A DNA stretch of 64,000 nt, taken from positions 95,473,451 through 95,537,450 of the forward strand of contig CM068825.1 of NCBI GenBank assembly GCA_028554795.2, written 5' to 3'. The notes under the pieces were generated by a model, which saw only the letters and a list, made by a program, of their open reading frames with translations, was not told the origin of the DNA and ran no database searches. This stretch comes from Sinohyriopsis cumingii. Lineage: Eukaryota; Mollusca; Bivalvia; Unionida; Unionidae. Positions 49,701 to 60,333 of this stretch are shown here, piece by piece. Each line of letters starts with the position of its first letter. The first letter of the stretch is position 1. A program made the translations under genes and the position numbers.

Positions 49701-52700
49701 GGTGCAAAATCCTTGGTTACTTTTATGACATCTACTAACCCAGCAGTAAATCTGATCAGCTAGTAATTACAGATAAAGAAATACTGTTTGAATGAAGTCC
49801 TAGCAAAACTGTAATAATGTTTTGAGAAGAAATTTTGATTGCCAAACAAGGATAAAATCTAAGAAGCAAATATATCTATAAATGCAAAGAAATTATTCAA
49901 CTATTTCTGAAATAGGAGAAAGCATTTTATGACCTGAAATAGCATTTTGCAAGCTGAACTTTCCACCACCAGTCCTTGAATTGACATGCCTCTGTGGCAA
50001 GGGCAGCTAACTCTAGGGCCTTGGAACAAAGAGAGAAATGAAATAGTAAGTAACACAAAGAAAATTGTATCCCCCACAAAATTTTTAGTTGCAAATTCAG
50101 ACAACAAACGTATCATATGTACTTTTTTCAAACTTGAGTCTAAGTGCAAACTACAGTTGACCAACATAGAACCTGACCTGCCACAGCATTACATCTTGTA
50201 TATCAGGGTCTACATTGTTTAGTTTGGGATTTTACTTATAACTATGTATATAAGGTATATATAATTATAATTCAGTTTTGAAATTATAAAAGGATTACAG
50301 TTAATGCCATACTGAAATAAATGAACAATATGTATTTTCAAGGAAATGTGTAGGCTGTAAAAAAATTGCTACCAAAAATATTCTTCAAAACAAATCATAT
50401 TATCTGGCAGAGCACTGTTGATGATTTTGAAAAGGAAAGTCTGAACCATATTTTTGAAAAAATGTGACTCCAGCATCTAGAAAACTGTATAACAGTTTTT
50501 GAAAACTTAATAACAGTTTTTGAAAACTGAATGTCCATGCCCAAAACTTTAGTCCTGCAAGCAGTGACTATCATCACAGAGAGCTGAAATTGGAACATTA
50601 TTTATTGTACACCGTTGGTGTCTTTGATGGCTTATTAACTTATATTTTACATCAGATCTAATGTACTTATCTCACAAACTACAGTATTGCAAATATATGG
50701 AAAACTGTACAAAATAATAGCATAGCATAGAATTACAATATTATGGAGCAAGACAGATTGTGTTTGTGTATCTGTAGTTTCTTGGTGTTTTATATTGACT
50801 AAGGCTGGGTGTGTTTGTGTATCTATAGTGTCCTGATGTGCTATACGAAATAAGGCTGGGTGTGTTTGTGTATCTGTAGTGTCCTGGTGTTTTATATTGA
50901 CTAAGGCTGGGTGTGTTTGTGTATCTGTAGTGTCCTGGTGTTTTATATTGACTAAGGCTGGGTGTGTTTGTGTATCTGTAGTGTCCTGGTGTTTTATATT
51001 GACTAAGGCTGGGTGTGTTTGTGTATCTGTAGAGTCCTGGTGTTTTATATTGACTAAGGCTGGGTGTGTTTCTGTATCTGTAGTGTCCTGGTGTTTTACA
51101 ATGACTAAGGCTGGGTATGTTTGTGTATCTGTAGTGTCCTGATGTGCTATATGGACTAAGGAAGAGTGTGTTTGTGTGCCTGTCCTGGTGTTTTACACTA
51201 AGACAGGGTGCACCTGTGTCTCTGTAGTGGCCTGGTGTTTAATACTAAGGCTGGGTGTGTTTGTGTATCTGTAGTGTCCTGGTGTTTTATATTGACTAAG
51301 GCTGGGTGTGTTTGTGTATCTATAGTGTCCTGATGTGCTGTATGGACTAAGGCTGTGTATGTTTGTGTATCTGTAGTGTCCTGGTGTTTTATATTGACTA
51401 CAGCTGGGTGTGTTTGTGTACCTGTAGTGTCCTAATGTGCTATATGGACTAAGGCAGTGTGTGTTTGTGTATCTGTAGTGTTCTGATGTGCTTTATGACC
51501 TAAGGCTGGGTGTGTTTGTGTATCTGTAGTGTCTTGATGTGCTATATGGACTAAGCTGGGTATGTCCTGATGTGCTATATGGACTAAGGCAGGGTGCATT
51601 TGTGTATATGTAGTGTTCTGATGTGCTATATGGCCTAAGGCTGGGTGTGTTTGCGTATCTGTAGTGTCGTGATGTGCTATATGGACTAAGGCAGGGTGCA
51701 TTTGTGTATATGTAGTGTTCTGATGTGCTATATGGCCTAAGGCTGGGCGTGTTTGTGTATCTATAGTGTCCTGATGTGATATATCGACTAGGGCAGGGTG
51801 TGTTTGTGTATCTGTAGTGTCCATATGTGCTATATGGACTAAGGCTGTGTGTGTTTGTGTATCTGTAGTGTCCTAGTGTTTTACATTGACTAAGGCTGGG
51901 TGCATTTGTGTATCTTTAATGTAATGATGTTTTATGTTGACTAAGGCTGTGTGTGTTTGTGTATCTGTAGTGTCCTGGTGTTTTATATTGACTAAGACTG
52001 GGTGTGTTTGTGTATCTGTAGTTTGCTGATGATTTATACTAACTAAGGCTGGGTGTGTTTGTGTACCTGTAGTGTCCTGGCGTTTTATATTGACTAAGGC
52101 TGGGTGTGTTTGTGTATCTATAGTGTCCTGATGTGATATATCGACTAGGGCAGGGTGTGTTTTGTGTATCTATAGTGTCCTGATGTGCTATATGGACTAA
52201 GGCAGGGTGTGTTTGTGTATCTGTAGTGTCCTGGTGTTTTATATTGACTAAGGCTGGGTGTGTTTGTGTACCTGTAGTGTCCTGGCGTTTTATACTGACT
52301 AAGGCTGGGTGTGTTTGTGTACCTGTAGTGTCCTGGCGTTTTATATTGACTAAGGCTGGGTGTGTTTGTGTATCTATAGTGTCCTGATGTGATATATCGA
52401 CTAGGGCAGGGTGTGTTTTGTGTATCTATAGTGTCCTGATGTGCTATATGGACTAAGGCTGTGTGCGTTTGTGTATCTGTAGTGTCCATATGTGCTATAT
52501 GGACTAAGGCTGTGTGTGTTTGTGTATCTGTAGTGTCCTAGTGTTTTACACTGACTAAGGCTGGGTGCATTTGTGTATCTTTAATGTAATGATGTTTTAT
52601 GTTGACTAAGGCTGTGTGTGTTTGTGTATCTGTAGTGTCCTGGTGTTTTATATTGACTAAGGCTGGGTGTGTTTGTGTATCTGTAGTGTCCTGGTGTTTT

Positions 52701-55700
52701 ATATTGACTAAGACTGGGTGTGTTTGTGTATCTGTAGTTTGCTGATGATTTATACTGACTAAGGCTGGGTGTGTTTGTGCATCTATAGTGTCCTGATGTG
52801 CTATATGGACTAAGGCAGGGCGTGTTTGTGTATCTGTAGTGTCCTGGTGTTTTATATTGACTAAGGCTGGGTGTGTTTGTGTATCTGTAGTGTCCTGGTG
52901 TTTTATATTGACTAAGGCTGGGTGTGTTTGTGTATCTGTAGTGTCCTGATGTGCTATATGAAATAAGGCTGGGTGTGTTTGTGTATCTGTAGTGTCCTGA
53001 TGTGCTATATGAAATAAGGCTGGGTGTGTTTGTGTATCTGTAGTGTCCTGGTGTTCTATATTGACTAAGGCTGGGTGTGTTTGTGTATCTGTAGTGTCCT
53101 GATGTGCTATATGAAATAAGGCTGGGTGTGTTTGTGTATCTGTAGTGTCCTGGTGTTTTATACTGACTAAGGATGGGTGTGTTTGTGTATCTGTACTGTC
53201 CTGGTGTTTTATATTGACTAAGGATGGGTGTGTTTGTGTATCTGTAGTGTCCTGGTGTTTTATGTTGACTAAGGCTGGGTGTGTTTGTGTATCTGTAGTT
53301 TGCTGATGATTTATACTGACTAAGGCAGTCTATTTATCTTTAGTCCTGATGTGCTATATTGACTAAGGCAGATTTTGTTGGTGCTTCTAAAGTATCCTGA
53401 TGTGCGATATTGGCTAACACTTTGTGTTTGTATATCTAAAGTGTCCTGATCTGCAAGACTGATTAAGGCAGAGTGTGTTTGTCCTCATATGCTATATGGG
53501 CTATGACAGAGCATGTTTGTCCTGATGTGCTGTATGGACTCAGGCAGAGTGTGTTTGTCCTGATGTGCTAGCTACATGGACTAAGGCAGGGTGTATTTGT
53601 CCTGATGTGCTGTATGGACCAAGGCAGAGTGTGTTTGTCCTGATGTGCTGTATGGACTAAGGCAGAGCATGTTTGTCCTGATGTGCTGTATGGACTCAGG
53701 CAGAGTGTGTTTGTCTTGATGTGCTAGCTACATGGACTAAGGCAGGGTGTATTTGTCCTGATGTGCTACATGGACTAAGGCAGAGTGTGTTTGTCCTGAT
53801 GTGCTATATGGACTAAGGCTGACTGTGTTTGTCCTAATGTAGACTACTGATGTGCTACATGGACTAAAGCCAAGTCAGTTTCTGTATCTTGAGTGTCCTG
53901 ATGTGCTATACTGATTAATTTTCCATGGTGTAATACTTACATTCCTTACATCATTTTCATGATGGAAGATATACTCAAATAAGGCTTTTGCAAGATTTGG
54001 TCTTGTGGCATATTTTGAGAAATTCAGTCTGGCAAGATTGATAAAGGGACCATCAGGTGTTGACAACATGGAAGCCTGAAAAATATTAGTTGTTTTCTAA
54101 CTGGCATTGATATTCAACATCAGCAAACACGTACTGAGTTTCAATACACCAATAACATGATAAAATGCCACAATCAGTGACAAAGATTTATTTGGCAATT
54201 AGTACAAATATTAGTATCCCTACCTCATTAACAAGGTACCAAAATTATCCTATATATAAAAATGGAGCAACCAGGTCCCATTCATCCCCATAATTGGTTT
54301 TCTTTAGAAACTGCAAACAACAAAGATCCTGATCTGCTGTAGAATAATGTACCAGAACAGTATGCAATGGCAGATCTGGGTCTGTGTAGTTTGCAGTTGT
54401 ACCCAACCTATAAGCAAGTATACATGGTATATCTTGTTACAGACTTAATTGTCTTTAGTTTATTGCAGCTAAGAAAAAGATTGTAAAAGTCTTCTACAGT
54501 ACTGAATTGTAATATCCAAAAGAATTGGCCACCCAGGGCTGAGCAAATCCCATAGCCCGATGTCCCGGACTAGTCATTTTTGAAGTCGGACAAGTAAAAT
54601 TTTCCAAGTCACTAGTCCGGGACAAGAGCTTTTTAAAAAAGTCAGGCTAGTCCTTATTTTTGTGCTTTAATCACTATATCTGCCTTTATTTGGCCAATCA
54701 TGCCCTCTGGACATACTGAATACTTGATTCTACCCCTCTTCGTGTATACATTTACATCCTTTTACCGCTTGACTGCATACTGGGCTAAGCGACCAAATTA
54801 TCAGCAAATCAAAACACGTCAAACAAAAGAAAGCCAGTATGATCAATTAGCAGTGTTGTAAGCAGTTTTGTTGCCATGAGTTTACTCAATCTAGATCATA
54901 ACAAGCGGCTCACAATTACGCTAATTAATGAGCTGTTTCAGTTCGTATTTAAAAGAGAAAATTGATGTTATGATCACTTTAGAAGTAGTTGTCAAGCAAG
55001 CTGATAGTTACTCTGTGGATAAAATGAGTTTGCTAAATTATTTTTGCAAGTAAGGTAATAACGGCAATTCAGCGAAGGTAAATTTGTTTGAAAATGGAGG
55101 GATAAAACGTAAGACGGATACTGAGTGTGCGGTAGCTATTTCTGAGTGTGAACGAGGATTTAGTTCAATGAACTTAATCAAGACTTCTTTAAGGAATTCC
55201 TTAAACCAAAAGAGTTTACAAATGCTAATGAACATTTCTGCAAATGGACCAGAGCTTGAAGACTTTAACCCAGACACACCTATCAACTGCTGGCTTAGTG
55301 CTGGTGCAGGTGGCAGACATATACATGGACATATTTTCAAATCCATCAGCTAAAATATATATACATGAACCTGAAGAAGCCAAATGTATAACAACCAATG
55401 TTTTTGACAAATTAAATTCTTTTAAGAAATAATTTGTTGTATATCGTTTTGTTTGTTTTTTCTATGGATTAAGCACATACGTCTCATCAAATCTCAGCAA
55501 GTGATTATCATTTTGGGACCAATGAAAAATAAGGTGGGACTAGTGACAAGTAAGGTGGGACTAGTGAAGAGAAAGGTGGGACTAGTGAATTTTCTGAAAC
55601 CACTTGTCCTGGACTGGTGGTTAAAAAAAACACCATTTTAAATACAGCAACAGATCAGAAAAGCACAACTCACAGACAGAAAATTGTTCTCAGTCACATG

Positions 55701-58700
55701 TTTTGTAGTAAAAGAGACAAACTGTTTGGAAACTCTAATTGTAATTTTGTTGTTCCATTTGACAACAACGTAAATGACTTACAGCACTGACCTATCCAAA
55801 TGTCAGTTGAGAGTACAATAATGATTTCACATGACAAACAAATCACTGTCTCCTTGTAAAGAAAACTGTAAAATTATTTTATTTATTCTGGCATGCATAT
55901 GCAAAAAAGAGAGCAAAATTCAGTATCAAATGTGCACGTTCAACTATATAATACTAGCAAGAAATGATCTCTTTGAGAAGGAGGAGGAACTGGTTATGCA
56001 TCCATGTTTGCTTAACAAATACACTGTGGATATGAAAATAAAGGTTAAAAAAATCAGCTCCTTGTCAAAAGAGTACAACATTGTATAAACATTATTTTAC
56101 AAGCTGTAACATCTTTTCTATAAAAAAAACAATAAAATTTGTTTATCATATCAGCAAAAGAAAAGTGTTCAAACAAGAGTTCCCCAAAATAGACAGATGC
56201 TCTACTAACTGAAAAGAATTTCCTGAAATACTTCACAAGACCTTTTCTCCTTTTAAAGTACTAAGTATTGAAACCATCTCTCATATTCCCAAACAATAAA
56301 AGACTTTCAAGATGGCACCCATAGTGGCCATATTAGGTGCAAGATTTGAACCAGTTTCATTTAGAACAAATTAGATATCATAAAAAGTCTTGGTGAAAAC
56401 CCATTGTTGCTATGACAATCCATTTAGAAGGAGTAGTAATGACAAGATTTTCACGATGTTAGCATCATGGCCAAACTGAATGGAAGATTGACATTATTTC
56501 TGTATAACACCAACAAGATACCATTCTTCTATGTCAGTACCAGTCTGCATTTACGATAAGTAGTTCTCAATAGTTTTCCAGATGGCTGCCAGGCAAGACA
56601 TACAAGAGGTCAGATCAGCACCATTTTTATTTAGGAGCAACTAAAAACAATACAAAGTTTTTTATTTTAACCCTATGTTGATAAACAATCCAATCAGACG
56701 AAGTAACAAAAACAATATTTTCAAGATGGCAGATATACTGACTAAAGTGGATGTCCAAGCAGAACTATTTTCATTTAGGACCAACTAGATTTTGTCATAA
56801 ACATGTGTACCACACAAAAAGGAAGTATGATATGTTTTGAAAAATATGGGCAAAGTTTCAGTTTTATCAAAGACATCTGAAAAAGATTATATACTTTTTC
56901 ATCAGTTTATTCTGATGTAATTTGAAGATGACAATAATTACCGTGCCCAGTCTAACATAGCGTCCTGAAGCACTTGTTACTGGTCTGGCTGTGTGAGCAG
57001 TTCTGGGTGTCCTTATTGCCTGCTCCATAGTCCCTGGTCGACCACCCTGTGTGCCTGGTCGAACAAATCCTGACAATGGCCGACCAGACTGAGACATAGG
57101 CCTGTAATGAATCAAACATAAATGAAAATTATTAAAGAGCTTTTAAATAGTACTGACATAATATCATTTACCATAAACTATAAAAAATAAAAACAAATAA
57201 GAATAAAGATTTTAAAAAATGTTACTATATAGTTAATCTGAGAGAAATCAAAATTGTCTGCAGGTATCAATGTATCCTATAAGATGTATTACTACTTTTG
57301 ACAAATAAAATAGTTTATCTAGTTCCTCTTCTGACTGTAGACTCTTACTTCAACTTTACATCTGTACTCAAACTTTTATGACTACATTCATTATAAATAT
57401 GAATTAGAGTTATTCTGTGTGCAATCAAATGTCATTAGTTGGCTAGCTCATGTACTTGATAAGTCAGAAAAACTGTCCAATAGTTTCACACAACCTGATA
57501 TGCTGTTAAATATTTCTATTAATCTTACAAAGGCTTACCTTCTCACTAATGATTTAAATTTTTTGGAGTGATCTATCATTATTTTGGCTCCTTTTTATGT
57601 TGCTTATTTTATTTTGATATCATTTACTTTCATATCTACCAATCTTTGTGAATTTATAAAAAGTCACATATTTGTTGGTAGAAATACCTGTGGGTTGGTT
57701 AAGAGGTCTTGTTATTTTCACTGAGGAATAAATGTACACTGCATCATTGAATTCATAGTTTATAGCAAAAGCAAACTCCATGAAAATGAATCTCCATGAA
57801 ACAAAATGGACTCACAGTTGATATTTTCTTTACTCTAAAGATTCTGTGTTAATAAAAGGTTAATTTTGGTGTTGAAACTTTCACTGCACTCTAGTGGAAC
57901 AATAATACTATACAATCTGGACAACACTCTAGTGGAACAATAATACTATATAACCTGGAAAACACTCTAGTGGAACAATAATACTATATAACCTGGAAAA
58001 CACTCTAGTGGAACAATAATACTATATAATCTGGACAACACTCTAGTGGAACAATAATACTATATAATCTGGACAACACTCTAGTGGAACAATAATACTA
58101 TATAATCTGGACAACACTCTAGTGGAACAATAATACTATATAATCTGGACAACACTCTAGTGGAACAATAATACTATATAATCTGGACAACACTCTAGTG
58201 GAACAATAATACTACATAATCTGGACAACACTCTAGTGGAACAATAATACTATATAATCTGGACAACACTCTAGTGGAACAATAATACCATATAACCTGG
58301 ATAACATGCATAATATGATATAGTCATTACATCAGGCTTTGGAGATAACAAAATTAGTTTTAGACTATTAATATGGTATTGTTTCTACACTACACTAAAT
58401 ACTACAACCATATCAAAGTATTTCAAAGAACTCACAAGAACAAACACTCCAGAGCTAATTTGGAATTGTGATGAAACCGGGAAGCAATTTACTCATAGAC
58501 CTCTGAATATTGTTTCCAAAATGGGGACAAGAAATATTGTTGATTGGAAGACAAGGAATAGCCAATGCAATATCACAATTATGGCACTGACAGCCCCCTA
58601 TGATCATTGCTAAGGGAAAGATGAGAAAAGCTACTGAAGATTTTAGTGTTGCCAAATCCTCTACCCATGCTAATTAGGCCTTTGAAGCAAAATGGATGAT

Positions 58701-60243
58701 GAGTCAGGAATGCATGGGTATATGAACATTTTCCTCAAAAAAATGTTGCCCTCAGGTATTTGAGGAAAAGTGCAGAATATGGAGTAAAACAGTTATGAGT
58801 GACCCTGAGCTTGAAAATACAACCTTGACCATGATATATGAGATTCCATCAAAGTGAAAAGTAGAAGCAAATCATGGTTCATCCATGTGCATCAAACTGC
58901 ACTGATAATATGCTGTTTCCTCATTTTAGCAACCCCAGATAAATTAACAACCAGCCTACAATGTGGAGGTAGGTGTGGATCCTATTCTCTCTTATTAAAA
59001 AGGCCAGAAATAGGAAACTATTTAACTTTAAAAATTCAACATTGGCAAACCAAGCTTGATATGTTTTATCATCAAATACAGCAGGTAATGAGTGGAAATT
59101 TATAATTAATAAGAATTACATATTTTGTGGGTTTACATTTCTTAACATTTGCCTTAATAAATAAACAATACACACTATATATGCCAAAAATACTGATAAA
59201 TGAAAATGTTGGTAAATGCCTAATGGTGGCATCCCTGTATGAAAAATTACAAATTAATGAAGTCTTTTTAAGTGGAATTAGTTTTTGAGTTCTAACGTTT
59301 AGTTGGGTTTCGAAGTAATCATCATAAATGTAATATGCCCTCATCTATTCAAGTGTGAAAAGAGTGAATCAATGGTCACGACAATGCCAGTGAGCACTTC
59401 CATGAGAACATAATTACATGTACCAGTCAATGTTTACCCAGTGGCCTGCAGAGCTGGCTTTACTATGACAACTGTTGAAATCTTGATGGTATTTCAACAC
59501 AATGTCTCTTTAGATATTACTGATCTCCATTCATTTACAGTATGACAGGTACCAACATTACAGTGGCACCTGGGTGTAGATCAGCTCTATTTCTTGCTAA
59601 AATCACACACCAAAGTGAACTCATAAATGTGAGCCTTAGGCAAATATGAGCATTGTTCTTCAAGCTTTCCAGTGATCTATTCAAAAATAAATTGTAAGTT
59701 CCAACAAAATGTGTTTGGCATGGGGGAGGGAACTAATTTGGCTCATGTAATAGTTGCCCACCATTGTTACTTTACCTTGTGTCTCTCCATATCCCTGTCC
59801 AAGGATAAACTCCCAATTCCCTCCAGGTAAAAAGAAAAAATGATCCCAGTTGGATGCCTTAGTTATTTTCATCATTCAGAATATTGTCCTTCTTTGACTT
59901 AGACCAATATTTTATAGAGGATTTCAAATGGGTAATGAATTAATACTGAATTTACTAAACTCGTTGAACAATGAGTTTCATAAATTTAATATTAAATCAT
60001 TACCCATTTGAGATTCTTTTTATCACATTGTTTTTATTTCAGTGGCAATTAATTAGATTGAAAGAGGAATGAATAATTTCATTCATTCTGATAGATGCAG
60101 CACCTTTCATTTCTTGTCCCAAAGTTGAACTAGTATTAACGTTTACATTTAGATTATACTTTTCTTACAAACTATAAGTCAAAGATCATCCTTCTGAATA
60201 AACAGAACATTTTACACAGACAAAATCATTTTTCAACACAGAA

Positions 60244-60333
<90 letters not shown>

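Larger units (their letters stand above)
54534..55640 (+). mobile_element. hAT element, internally deleted derivative
   Basis: Begins CAGGGCTGAGCAAATCCCAT, a hAT-like end, with subterminal GTCCCGGACTAGTC and TCACTAGTCCGGGACAAG. Near the right it has repeats of AGGTGGGACTAGTGA and CACTTGTCCTGGACTGGTGG, a degenerate mirror of the left. Inside, MSLLNYFCK at 55024-55050 looks like a transposase start, followed at once by GTAAGG (donor-like or deletion scar). The C-terminal dimerisation block follows soon after (ISECERGFSSMNLIKTSLRN, 55135-55200). Most of the transposase, including the catalytic core, is missing. The right terminus is worn and no target duplication was seen. Confidence 0.8.

Noticed and set aside
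50879-52489. Open frames with FILTKAGCVCVSV or DTTDTQTHPAL repeats
   Set aside because: Readings of the 51-bp array in a TTC8 intron.
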